This document shows, piece after piece, positions 8,835 to 16,924 of a stretch of 64,000 nt of DNA. The DNA is from an uncultured Clostridia bacterium. GTDB lineage: Bacteria > Bacillota > Clostridia > Christensenellales > UBA1242. Numbering within the stretch: the first letter of the stretch is position 1; each line of letters starts with the position of its first letter. The notes below the pieces were generated by a model. It saw nothing but the letters and a program-made list of their open reading frames with translations, did not search any database and was not told the DNA's origin. The DNA lies in the NCBI GenBank assembly GCA_930979925.1, contig CAKNIB010000005.1:19091-83090 (forward strand). The letters are read 5' to 3'. The translations under genes and the position numbers were made by a program.

Positions 8835-8945
8835 AAAGACTTGCTTAAAGTCCCGCTTTTTAGCGGGACTTTAAAGTTTAGAAACAAAAATTTTGTTTCT
8901 AAACAAAAATCTCTAAGATGCTTCTTAGAGATTTTGCAAGTCTTT
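8835..8945. repeat. Cloverleaf repeat, copy 1 (four-way junction)
   Basis: The outer stem AAAGACTTGC/GCAAGTCTTT (10 bp, 8835-8844 with 8936-8945) encloses three adjacent perfect hairpins. H1 is 8845-8857/8862-8874 (13 bp), H2 is 8876-8889/8891-8904 (14 bp) and H3 is 8906-8918/8923-8935 (13 bp). Only single unpaired bases separate the arms. It lies between the glycosyltransferase stop codon and the ZIP gene. Hairpin order suggests it is inverted relative to copies 2-4, but this is not certain. Confidence 0.85.
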
Positions 8946-8966
8946 TAGGTCGCTTTTCTTTATCTT

Positions 8967-10394
8967 TTAAAGTCTTAAGTCTTTATACCTTTCTTTAACC
9001 ATATCGTAATCACGGCAAAGGGTTGGGATAGTCTGCGCAAGTGAGCGTGTCTTATATGGCAGTGGTATTACCGTAAGTCCATCAGGATTTTGTGGCGCTG
9101 GCTGAAAAGAAGGCTCGATGACCTCTTGCTCGTCGCCTGTAAGCTCCTCAATTTTAGTGGTATCCTTATGTAAAATTGGTTTCCATTTGACAGGTATAAA
9201 ACAGCTTAGAATTAAAAGTGGGATATTTATTAGGTCAAACCACGGCCAGCACAGAACATAAAATGCCTGTTTCCATTTTGAGCACTTGATGTGTTTTTGC
9301 TCCTTTATCAAGATTAAAATGCCTTGACCAAAGTTTGCAAGGTATGACGATAGTATTCCGCTACCTATTGCAGTGAGCCAGGTCACATATGGCAGAGCCT
9401 GATGGCTTGCAAGGGCAATAATCCCAGAGGTAATTGGATAGATTGCAGATATAACAAGTTTAAAAAGTGCATTTGGCGAGACGTAAGCTAACATATCATA
9501 GCAAGCCCACCTGCCATTCTTGCACCTAAAGATACCTTTAACAAGTCTTGTAAAGTATTTAAAGAAGACAACAAGTCGACCTCTTGTCCAGCGCATTCTT
9601 TGACGAAAGGCGACAAAAAAGTTGGTTGGCTGTTCGTCATAAAACTCAGCCTCTTCGCAGTAGACAATCTTGACGCCCTTTGACACGCAGTCCATAGTAA
9701 ATTCGGTATCTTCGGTCAAAGTGTGAAAGTGCCAGCCGTCGCGAAGAAGTTCGGAGGATATGCAGTAGCCGGTACCTGCAAGGTGGGTTGCCGAGCCTAT
9801 CAGCTGACGCGGTCTATGACGCGTCAGTATGCTTCGCCCGAAGTGAAGTCCATAGGCTGAGGATATCACGTTCGTTCCAAAGTTTTTCGTGTTTCGGTAG
9901 CCGACAGCGACCCCCCCCGAATTTTTTACCATGGCTTTGTTTATCTCGTGGACAAAGTTTGAATCCACCACATTGTCTGCGTCAAATATTATATAGCCAT
10001 CGTACGTCTCAATGCCATAGTCTCTTTTTATATTTTCAAATAAAAATTCTAGCGCCCAGCCCTTTCGAGCTTTACTTGGGTCAAATCTTTCATAGACTGT
10101 TGCACCTTTTGAGCGACAAATCTTTGCAGTATTATCAGTGCAGTTGTCGGCAACAACAAATATTTTTAATAGTTTTTTATCATAATTTTGTTTATTTAGT
10201 GAGTCAAGAAGATTGCCAATTACCTTCTCTTCATTTCTGGCAGAGATGACTATGGCGTATTTTTTCTTCTCGCCTGTCTCTTCAAACTTTTTGCTCTTAC
10301 CAAAGAAGCCAATGATAAGATAAATAACATTGTAGGCATAAAACAGCCCTAAAATTGTAATGATAATTGAGGTAACTGAGTTGAGTATGTCCAT
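8967..10394 (-). CDS. GT2 family processive-type glycosyltransferase, membrane
   Basis: A protein of 475 residues. One N-terminal helix precedes a GT-A domain with VISARNEEKVIGNLLDSL, the DxD motif in IIFDADNVVDSNF (about residue 137), a TEDTEF motif, and QRMRWTRGR (about residue 265), the Q/RxxRW acceptor site of cellulose/poly-GlcNAc synthase-like enzymes. Several C-terminal helices and a short cytoplasmic tail follow. Such enzymes polymerise a polysaccharide from a nucleotide sugar. Its ATG overlaps the helicase stop (TAATG), so translation is coupled. Eight consecutive G residues lie in the coding strand (9911-9918), where a slip would truncate the enzyme. Confidence 0.87.
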   Translation of the reverse strand: MDILNSVTSIIITILGLFYAYNVIYLIIGFFGKSKKFEETGEKKKYAIVISARNEEKVIGNLLDSLNKQNYDKKLLKIFVVADNCTDNTAKICRSKGATVYERFDPSKARKGWALEFLFENIKRDYGIETYDGYIIFDADNVVDSNFVHEINKAMVKNSGGVAVGYRNTKNFGTNVISSAYGLHFGRSILTRHRPRQLIGSATHLAGTGYCISSELLRDGWHFHTLTEDTEFTMDCVSKGVKIVYCEEAEFYDEQPTNFFVAFRQRMRWTRGRLVVFFKYFTRLVKGIFRCKNGRWACYDMLAYVSPNALFKLVISAIYPITSGIIALASHQALPYVTWLTAIGSGILSSYLANFGQGILILIKEQKHIKCSKWKQAFYVLCWPWFDLINIPLLILSCFIPVKWKPILHKDTTKIEELTGDEQEVIEPSFQPAPQNPDGLTVIPLPYKTRSLAQTIPTLCRDYDMVKERYKDLRL

Positions 10395-13300
10395 TACTTG
10401 CCTCCCTCTAAGCTCTTTTTAGAGGCATTTATCGCCTTGACTATATTATTTATAACCTTGTTTTTGTTAAGCCACCAGTCGCGCGACCATACCCTCATAA
10501 TCTTCCAGCCACGTGAGGCAAGAAATTTATTTCTATAAACGTCACGTTCGAGTATTGAGTCAGAGCTTCTATAAGCTGCGTAGTCGCACTCTATACCAAG
10601 CAAGTATCTATCAAGTGTTTTGTCGTATACGGCAAGAGAAATCTTATAGTCGGTATTGCCGAGGTTGGTCTCTACGCTGTAGCCAAGTTTGGTAAGGTCT
10701 TCTTTGATATACTTTTCAAGTTGATTTTCAACAATCACCTCGTTTGACTCTGGCAGGCTTGGCTTAAAGCTATTTAGAATAAACTCGGCTTCCTTGTTCT
10801 TTTTGTTTGATACCGCCCTAACATATTTTAGATAGCTCTTAAATATCTTAGGTCCGGCATTTTTGGTGCCTTCGACTGCGAGCTCCTCAGGTTCAATACT
10901 TGTTACAACATAAATTTTCTCTTTTGCGCGAGTTATGGCAACGTTTAGACGGTTCTCGCCACCCTCAACAGACAGCGGTCCAAAGTGAGCAACCACCCTG
11001 CCGTACTCGTTTCTTGCATAGCCTATGCTAAAAATGATAATATCGCGCTCATCACCTTGCACGTTTTCAAGGTTTTTGATAAAGATTGAAGTATCCTCGC
11101 CGTTCTCCTTTCTGTTTTGCTCTCTAATGTAGGCATCGCGAAAGGCGGTATCCTTTTGGCACTCTCTGTCAATAGCGTCCTCAATGGCGTTCTCCTGCTC
11201 GGTATTAAAAGTAATGATACCAATTGAGCTTTTATTACGTTTGTTCTTGATAAGTTTTTTAAGAAGGCTTACTATAGCGTTTGCCTCTTCTTCGTTGTGT
11301 CTATTTATCCATTTGCCGTTCACCTTTATTCTCTCAATAGGCTTATTGCCTACATTCTTTGAGATATTAGGTGCAATCTGCAGTTTGCCATCGTAAAAAG
11401 CATAGTTTGAGAAGTTGATAAGCTCCTCATTCTTACTTCTATAGTGATAGGTAAGATTGGTACTGGTATAACGTGAGGTTGCAAGGTCGAGCAAGCTTTC
11501 TACCTCAAGGGCTGCCTGCGTTGCAAGGTCAAGCTCGTCATCATTGTCGCCACCTAAATAGCGTTTCATAAATGTCGCAGTAGGTCTAAGCTGTTTAGAG
11601 TCGCCGGCTACAACTATATATTTACCTCTATATATGGTAGGCAAAGTATTTTCAATAAACACCTGGCTGGCTTCATCAAATAGGATTATGTCAAATAAGT
11701 CCTTTTTGAGTGGGAAGATAGTTGAAACACTTTCTGGTGAAAGTAGCCAGCATGGGAAAAGTTTTAATAGATAATCGCCGTATAAGTCCATCATCTTACG
11801 TATTGGCATAAGACCTTGCTGTTTGGTTATCTGATATAGATAATTTTTGCTCTCTGGGTCAGAGTTGAAATGCTCTACGTACTCATCTTTAAACTTCTCT
11901 ATTGCTATCTCTTGGGAGATGCGTTTCTCATCCTCTTTTAAAGATACTATGCGGTTGCGGATGTTTTCAAAGTCGATTATCTTTGAGAGTTTGTCCTTGT
12001 TAAGCTCTTCATAAGTTACCGCCTCGTGATAAACCCTTATCTCTAAAAGGCTAGAGATAATATCTTGAAAACCGCGCAGATTTTTAGAGTTTGTAAAGGC
12101 AAAGTTGAGTATGGTCTTTTCGTCATCTGTCAGACCCTGCAGTGAAACATTGACATCTCGTATCTCAACATAATCATCAAGAGCGTTTCTAAGTAGTCTT
12201 AAAAAGATGGTGTTGCCGTTTACAATATTGTCAACGGTCATTAGGTAGCCCTTGCGGTCTAGCACTTTTTCGAGTAGTGAGTAGTTGCTGATATAGTTTT
12301 GTATGTCTGTTAGAGTGCCCTCAAACTGCTCTTTTATCTCCTTCTCCTTTTTGTTTAGGTTGTGCTTTACAAATGGATAGGCTGGGAAGAAGATTTTTGA
12401 CCAGGTAAGAGCATCATTTAGCTTTGGATAATCTATCTTGGAAACCATTTTGACAAGTGGTTTTATCTTTTTGTTGTCTTCAATGTCGTTCTCAAGCATG
12501 TAAACCATAAGTTGTCTTGCGTGTGGATGGCGAGCGGTATCAAATGGTATAATTGTCTTTTGGATAAGGCTGTTTAGATAGGTTTTCATCTGATTTATGA
12601 CATGGATGTCAACATCCGACTTTATATGGTCAATTAATGGGTTATTCTTTTTAAGCTCTATGTACCTATAATAAAGGGCGGCTTTGTTTTTCTCTTTTAT
12701 CACCCTTAAAGTTTGATATAGGCGCTTATAGTCCATCTTCATGATTTCATGGTTTTTAAGCATTTGTTTGTAGAGCACATAGTCATTGGAGGTCTTGCCG
12801 ATTCGGGCAGAGTTTGCATACATCTCCTGCAGTGTTAGACCAAATGGAGTTTTGGTAAAAAGTGTGTCTGATATGACTTGAAGGTCTTGCACCTCTTTAT
12901 CTATTGTCTCTTCTACCGTGTCAAAGTCGTTGTTCTCTTCAGCTGGATGATAGTTGCTAATTAGTGCTTGGTGCATTTTGTTGCATCTTTCATAAAAGTC
13001 CACCTTGTTTTTCTCGGCGTCTGTTATAAACATACATTTTGAGTTGAGGTTTTTAAGTCTGTTAAATACAACATCGAGTGCCGCCTTCTTTTGAGAAACT
13101 ACTAGCACCTTTTTGTTTTTGCAAAGGGCATCTGAGATAATATTGACGATGGTCTGAGATTTACCTGTTCCTGGAGGTCCATAAATGACAAGGTTGCCAG
13201 ACTCGTTAAGTTTGGAAATTGCGCTCTCCTGTGCGTAGTCAAGGTCATTGATTGTGTACACCCTCTCGTCAACCTTTTTAATTTTCTTACCGCTTTTGCC

Positions 13301-14206
13301 CTCTAGTAGCTGGTCAATAGCGTCACTTGATAGGCGCTTTTTCTCAAGCAAAGAATAGTCATTATAGATAGCGTTTGCTAGTGGGAACCTACCAATAACG
13401 CAGGCATTAACAATCTTTAGTCCGTCGTCGTGGATAGAAGGCTCTTTGATGTTTTCAAACTTGATAAGTCCTTTCTTTTTCTTGTCGTACTCAAAATTAA
13501 AACCATAAGCCGACAAATAGTCAATCACGTCACTTATGCTTTTAAGTTTGTAATCTACAAGGTTGTCAAACTCCATGATAAGACCATCATAGTTTAAGCG
13601 GTGCTCTTTGGCATAGGCAAGAAGGAGCACCTTGTTTATCTGGATAAGCTCGTCATGCTTAGCCTCAATTGATACCGTTTGGTCGTCTTCTATGTTGATG
13701 GTCACAGGGAAGAGAATAAGCGGACCTTTTATTTGTAAGTCCTTATTGACATAGCCGGTAACAAAAGGATAGCCAATAAACATCTCGTATCTACCCGTCT
13801 CTTTAGCAAACTCTTCAATCTCACGCTTGAGAGCCTTTAACTGACTAACCTGTGAGAGCAAAAGTTTTTTCATCTCTTCTTTCTTTACCCTCTCACGTCT
13901 GAGGTTCTCGCTTCGCTTTTCTTCGGTAGACATATCCTTTGTATCAACAAAAGATGCCTTGATTTTACTATCAAGGTTAAAGTTTTTAGCAAGTCTCTCT
14001 TTTGCGTCCTTCTTAATTAGTGGATAACTTGTGCGCTTGCCCTTCCATAAAAATGTAAAAAACTCGTCAAATTCCTTCTCGTCATCACCAATAACTCCGC
14101 CAATATCGTAGGCGTATTTTTTGCTTAAGTTTTTAGAATATAGACTTCTGTTTTTACCACTTATTTCAATTAATCTTTCTTTATAATACTTGTATACTGA
14201 TTTCAT
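10394..14206 (-). CDS. SF1 helicase-nuclease, Hhe-like (DUF4011/helicase/Vsr-like)
   Basis: A protein of 1270 residues. A long N-terminal domain precedes Walker A YGPPGTGKSQTIVN (about residue 342), a long inserted helical region, Walker B IILFDEASQV (about 842), and helicase motifs VVAGDSKQLRPT, LTYHYRS and LNVAITRAKEK. The last about 110 residues form a Vsr/PD-(D/E)xK-like nuclease: LLGIECDYAAY, RDVYRNKFLASRGWKIMRVW and a DWW motif. This order resembles the large DUF4011-helicase-Vsr-DUF3320 proteins, one of which (Hhe) was reported as a phage-defence gene. A defence role here is inference. It is coupled to a glycosyltransferase, an unusual partner. SD AAAGGA is present. Confidence 0.85.
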   Translation of the reverse strand: MKSVYKYYKERLIEISGKNRSLYSKNLSKKYAYDIGGVIGDDEKEFDEFFTFLWKGKRTSYPLIKKDAKERLAKNFNLDSKIKASFVDTKDMSTEEKRSENLRRERVKKEEMKKLLLSQVSQLKALKREIEEFAKETGRYEMFIGYPFVTGYVNKDLQIKGPLILFPVTINIEDDQTVSIEAKHDELIQINKVLLLAYAKEHRLNYDGLIMEFDNLVDYKLKSISDVIDYLSAYGFNFEYDKKKKGLIKFENIKEPSIHDDGLKIVNACVIGRFPLANAIYNDYSLLEKKRLSSDAIDQLLEGKSGKKIKKVDERVYTINDLDYAQESAISKLNESGNLVIYGPPGTGKSQTIVNIISDALCKNKKVLVVSQKKAALDVVFNRLKNLNSKCMFITDAEKNKVDFYERCNKMHQALISNYHPAEENNDFDTVEETIDKEVQDLQVISDTLFTKTPFGLTLQEMYANSARIGKTSNDYVLYKQMLKNHEIMKMDYKRLYQTLRVIKEKNKAALYYRYIELKKNNPLIDHIKSDVDIHVINQMKTYLNSLIQKTIIPFDTARHPHARQLMVYMLENDIEDNKKIKPLVKMVSKIDYPKLNDALTWSKIFFPAYPFVKHNLNKKEKEIKEQFEGTLTDIQNYISNYSLLEKVLDRKGYLMTVDNIVNGNTIFLRLLRNALDDYVEIRDVNVSLQGLTDDEKTILNFAFTNSKNLRGFQDIISSLLEIRVYHEAVTYEELNKDKLSKIIDFENIRNRIVSLKEDEKRISQEIAIEKFKDEYVEHFNSDPESKNYLYQITKQQGLMPIRKMMDLYGDYLLKLFPCWLLSPESVSTIFPLKKDLFDIILFDEASQVFIENTLPTIYRGKYIVVAGDSKQLRPTATFMKRYLGGDNDDELDLATQAALEVESLLDLATSRYTSTNLTYHYRSKNEELINFSNYAFYDGKLQIAPNISKNVGNKPIERIKVNGKWINRHNEEEANAIVSLLKKLIKNKRNKSSIGIITFNTEQENAIEDAIDRECQKDTAFRDAYIREQNRKENGEDTSIFIKNLENVQGDERDIIIFSIGYARNEYGRVVAHFGPLSVEGGENRLNVAITRAKEKIYVVTSIEPEELAVEGTKNAGPKIFKSYLKYVRAVSNKKNKEAEFILNSFKPSLPESNEVIVENQLEKYIKEDLTKLGYSVETNLGNTDYKISLAVYDKTLDRYLLGIECDYAAYRSSDSILERDVYRNKFLASRGWKIMRVWSRDWWLNKNKVINNIVKAINASKKSLEGGK

Positions 14207-14307
14207 CTTCTTTCCTTTTTATAATATTTTCATTATATATTGTATCAAAAATATTAAATATTTCAATACAAAATATTTAATTTAATTGTGCAATTTTTAA
14301 ATTTTTG

Positions 14308-14898
14308 CTACCCTATCTTGAAATTTTTAATAAATGTCTCTCTATGCAACTCACACTTGCCATATTTTTTAAGGTTTTCTATATGCTCTTTAGTGCCATA
14401 GCCCTTGTGCCTTGCAAAGTTATACTGAGGATATTTTACTGAAAGCTTCTTCATAAGTCTATCTCGGTAGACCTTGGCAAGAATTGAAGCAGAGGCTATG
14501 TTATAACTCTTTGCATCACCTTTGATGATATTATCTTGAGGCAAGTCAGTATCTAGCTTTACAGCATCTATAAGCACGACATCTGGCTTAGCCTTAAGTC
14601 CATCAAGCGCCCTTTTCATGCCCTGTTTAGTGGCGTTTAAAATATTAATGCGGTCAATTGTCTTCTCATCAACTTCAACTATAGAGTAAGCTATTGCCCG
14701 CTCTATAATCTTGTCGTAAAGTTCTTCTCTTTTCTTTTCGGTAAGTTTTTTGCTGTCATTGATGCCATCAATAAGCTTATCCTCATCAAGTGGCATAATA
14801 ACGCAAGCACAAACTACAGGACCTGCAAGTGGTCCTCGTCCTGCCTCATCAATACCAGCAATACGTTTGCCTTTATATTTATTTTCATAATCAAGCAT
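14308..14898 (-). CDS. rnhB: Ribonuclease HII
   Basis: A protein of 196 residues. IAGIDEAGRGPLAGPVV near the N-terminus gives the first catalytic acids, and VLIDAVKL, YNIASASILAKVYRD and FARHKGYGTKEH follow as in type 2 RNases H. The enzyme removes ribonucleotides and RNA from DNA hybrids. Length matches the family. The ATG lies 6 nt after an extended -10 (TGATAAAAT) with no SD, so the mRNA is predicted to be leaderless. The gene ends in TAG. Confidence 0.95.
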   Translation of the reverse strand: MLDYENKYKGKRIAGIDEAGRGPLAGPVVCACVIMPLDEDKLIDGINDSKKLTEKKREELYDKIIERAIAYSIVEVDEKTIDRINILNATKQGMKRALDGLKAKPDVVLIDAVKLDTDLPQDNIIKGDAKSYNIASASILAKVYRDRLMKKLSVKYPQYNFARHKGYGTKEHIENLKKYGKCELHRETFIKNFKIG

Positions 14899-14904
14899 AC
14901 AGTA

Positions 14905-14913
14905 ATTTTATCA
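14905..14913 (-). promoter_or_regulatory. Extended -10 of rnhB (predicted leaderless)
   Basis: Minus strand TGATAAAAT followed by TACTGT and ATG 14898. No good -35 is seen at 17 nt, which is usual for extended -10 promoters. No SD is present. Confidence 0.6.
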
Positions 14914-14970
14914 TTTTTGAGCAAATAAATAAAGTAAAACGCAAAATTTTAAACAAAAAACAAATTTTTA

Positions 14971-14999
14971 TTGCAAAAGAAGAAAATATGTGCTATAAT
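14971..14999 (+). promoter_or_regulatory. Promoter of tRNA-Arg
   Basis: TTGCAA, 17 nt, TATAAT with a TGC extension. A leader of about 100 nt lies between the expected start and the mature tRNA. Confidence 0.8.
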
Positions 15000-15105
15000 A
15001 TGAAGGCAAGTTAAGAAAAGATACCATAAATATCATCGATGGACGTCTAACATAAAAATTCTTATGAAAGACAGATAATTTGCAAAACCACACAATTAAA
15101 GACAC

Positions 15106-15180
15106 GCGTTTGTGGTGAAATGGATATCACGACGGTCTACGGAACCGTTATTCTGGGTTCGAGTCCCGGCAGACGCACCA
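15106..15180 (+). tRNA. tRNA-Arg (anticodon ACG), CCA encoded
   Basis: Acceptor GCGTTTG pairs with CAGACGC. The D stem is GTGA/TCAC. The anticodon stem ACGGT/ACCGT has the loop CTACGGA, so positions 34-36 are ACG (15139-15141), read as ICG for CGU/CGC/CGA. The T stem CTGGG/CCCGG has loop TTCGAGT. Discriminator A and CCA are encoded. 75 nt in all. It has its own promoter and terminator and so is a single-gene unit. Confidence 0.96.
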
Positions 15181-15183
15181 GAC

Positions 15184-15213
15184 AAAAAACAAGCCAGCTT
15201 AGGCTTGTTTTTT
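15184..15213 (+). terminator. Terminator of tRNA-Arg
   Basis: AAAAAACAAGCC / GGCTTGTTTTTT stem with a 6-nt loop, ending in T residues. Confidence 0.9.
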
Positions 15214-15256
15214 GAAAGAAGAAATAAGAAAGAAAAAATAAGAATTATTGTTTTTG

Positions 15257-15278
15257 TGTAAGCTGTCGGGACGAGAAC
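15257..15278 (-). repeat. Inverted, decayed copy of the tRNA-Arg T-arm
   Basis: Read on the minus strand, about 22 nt (TTCTGGGTTC..GTCCCGACAG) match the tRNA-Arg T arm and start of the acceptor at about 19 of 22 positions. No complete tRNA can be folded around it. It lies between the tRNA terminator and the NUDIX promoter. Boundaries are approximate. Confidence 0.5.
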
Positions 15279-15347
15279 CCAGAACTTTTAGGGCTCCCAA
15301 ATAGAAACGGGTTATAATAAAAATTATCTATATTTCTCATGATATCG

Positions 15348-15376
15348 TTGACATTTTATTGTAAAACTATTATAAA
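15348..15376 (+). promoter_or_regulatory. Promoter of the NUDIX gene
   Basis: TTGACA, 17 nt, TATAAA, about 20 nt before the ATG with GGAGG between. Confidence 0.75.
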
Positions 15377-15395
15377 AGTTTTATGGAGGATTGTT

Positions 15396-15914
15396 ATGGA
15401 AAGATGGGATTTATACAATGAAGACAGGCAATTGGTAGGTAAAACTATTGAGCGCGGTCAAAATTGTCCACAAGATTTGTGCAAGCTGGTGGTACATATA
15501 TGCATTTTTAATAAGAAAGGTCAAATGTTAATTCAACAGCGACAAAGCACTAAAAAATCATGGCCAAATGCTTGGGATATCACATTAGGTGGATGTGTGC
15601 AAGCAGGAGAAAACTCAAGGCAAGCTGCAAAAAGAGAATTGAGTGAAGAGCTTGGCTTGGATTATGATTTTTCAAATGTTCGACCATATATGACCATTAA
15701 TTTTGACAATGGTTTTGATGATTTCTATTTAATTGAAAAAGATGTATCTTTAGATGAAGTTACTTTTAAAGATAACGAAGTCCAGGCGGTTAAATGGGCA
15801 TCAAAAGACGAAATTTTAAAAATGATAAAAAGAAAAAAATTTATTGGCTACTACCCTTCTTTCATTTCAGCACTATTTGAAATGCGAAAGGCAAGAGGTG
15901 TCCATCAAAAGTAG
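15396..15914 (+). CDS. NUDIX hydrolase (YfcD / IPP-isomerase-like)
   Basis: 172 residues from the ATG after GGAGG; the longer start in the track lies upstream of the promoter -10. The NUDIX box is complete: GCVQAGE, then RELSEELGL with the Mg-binding glutamates. The N-terminus (RWDLYNEDRQLVGKTIERG, then VVHICIFNKKGQMLIQQR) is typical of the YfcD branch related to type I isopentenyl-diphosphate isomerase. That branch cleaves unknown nucleotide or other diphosphates. I see nothing that would decide between hydrolase and isomerase, and hydrolase is more likely. It is followed by a strong terminator. Confidence 0.9.
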   Translation: MERWDLYNEDRQLVGKTIERGQNCPQDLCKLVVHICIFNKKGQMLIQQRQSTKKSWPNAWDITLGGCVQAGENSRQAAKRELSEELGLDYDFSNVRPYMTINFDNGFDDFYLIEKDVSLDEVTFKDNEVQAVKWASKDEILKMIKRKKFIGYYPSFISALFEMRKARGVHQK

Positions 15915-15915
15915 A

Positions 15916-15946
15916 AAAAATCCACGAGTTGCACCCGTGGATTTTT
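15916..15946 (+). terminator. Terminator of the NUDIX gene
   Basis: Stem AAAAATCCACG / CGTGGATTTTT with a 9-nt loop, directly after the stop codon. Confidence 0.88.
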
Positions 15947-16084
15947 ATATCTTAAGATATAATTACTTTCAAAAAGGTTTTCAACATATTTGGTTAACTT
16001 TTTATAATGAAAATTCTAGCTCTGCCAAATTTCTTGCAGTATTTGTCATATTTTGTATTTCGAAATTTTTATTACAATGTTTAA

Positions 16085-16612
16085 TTACAACTCCTTTTCT
16101 AAATAAACAAGTTTTTCAGTTTTGCCAAATTTACTCATTCCGTCAATATTTTCTTTTTTAATAATAAAACCATTATTTATATCAGCCTTTATTGCACTTT
16201 TCCTTGACGCAGGAAGTTTGTGATATAACTTTTTGATGCCTTTCGCTTTCAATTCCTCACAAAGCAATTTTATTGCAGGGGTGGCATATCCCCTTCCTCT
16301 ATGTTCACCCTTTATCACAATTCCAATTTCATAAGAATTTTTTATTTTGTCAAGCTTTGCATATATTTCGCCAATAAATGTGTCATTATTTTTTATAAAA
16401 TAATAAAAATTTGTAGGCTCATTCCCAATCCATTTCTCCGCCCAAACATTTTCCAATTCTCTCAAATCTGTTTGGATTGTTCCGTCTGTGCGATTATATC
16501 CAGCAAAATTTAAGTCGTATCCCCTATTATAATCCATAGTGTCAGGGTCCTCTTTTAGCTTTTTTTTAAACCACAAGTCTTCTTTTTGTGGCACAATCAA
16601 TTTCAAATCCAT
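16085..16612 (-). CDS. GNAT family N-acetyltransferase
   Basis: 175 residues from ATG 16612, which has GGAG 5-6 nt upstream; the GTG at 16618 in the track overlaps the SD spacing. The acetyl-CoA site is visible as IVIKGEHRGRGYATPAIKLL (V..RGxGxA pattern). The flanking strands DTFIGEIYAKLDKIKNSYEI and a C-terminal strand complete the fold. The N-terminal part has the RimJ-like style of DNRGYDLNFAGY. The substrate is unknown. The gene is monocistronic. Confidence 0.85.
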   Translation of the reverse strand: MDLKLIVPQKEDLWFKKKLKEDPDTMDYNRGYDLNFAGYNRTDGTIQTDLRELENVWAEKWIGNEPTNFYYFIKNNDTFIGEIYAKLDKIKNSYEIGIVIKGEHRGRGYATPAIKLLCEELKAKGIKKLYHKLPASRKSAIKADINNGFIIKKENIDGMSKFGKTEKLVYLEKEL

Positions 16613-16732
16613 ATACACTCCAATTTACAAATTTAAATTATATATCATTTATCATTATTTTGCAAGAAAAATCGTTCCACGAAACATAGAATGTTTCTAT
16701 ATAATTGGTAAAGTTTAATAATATTACAAAAA

Positions 16733-16816
16733 ATGGAGCAATCTTTGCATTCTTTGATGTTCGAAAAAAGAAAACTTGAGAACAACAATGAGTTAAACAA
16801 AAATGAGCAAGTTTAA
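16733..16816 (+). CDS. Possible 27-residue peptide or gene remnant
   Basis: ATG to TAA, 27 charged residues with no recognisable motif and no SD. The stop lies inside the hairpin at 16807-16834. A 7-bp inverted repeat (GAAACAT/ATGTTTC, 16681-16697) precedes it. It could be a small protein or the tail of a decayed gene. Confidence 0.2.
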   Translation: MEQSLHSLMFEKRKLENNNELNKNEQV

Positions 16817-16834
16817 GTTTTAACTTGCTTTTTT
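16807..16834 (+). terminator. Intrinsic terminator
   Basis: GCAAGTT / AACTTGC stem followed by six T. There is no established gene directly upstream on this strand. Confidence 0.7.
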
Positions 16835-16924
16835 AATAGATCCTATTATCAAAAAAGTTATCAAATTGTTTGGAGTTTTGTCGAATATTATGGTATAAGT
16901 AATTAGATGGTTTTAGAGGTGAAG

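Noticed and set aside
8845-8935. Cloverleaf hairpins as ordinary tandem terminators
   Set aside because: Three abutting hairpins enclosed by an outer stem recur four times with the same order and size; most lack a T run after each hairpin.
15245-15330. Second tRNA gene on the minus strand
   Set aside because: Only the T-arm can be matched; no acceptor partner or D arm exists, so it is treated as a relic.
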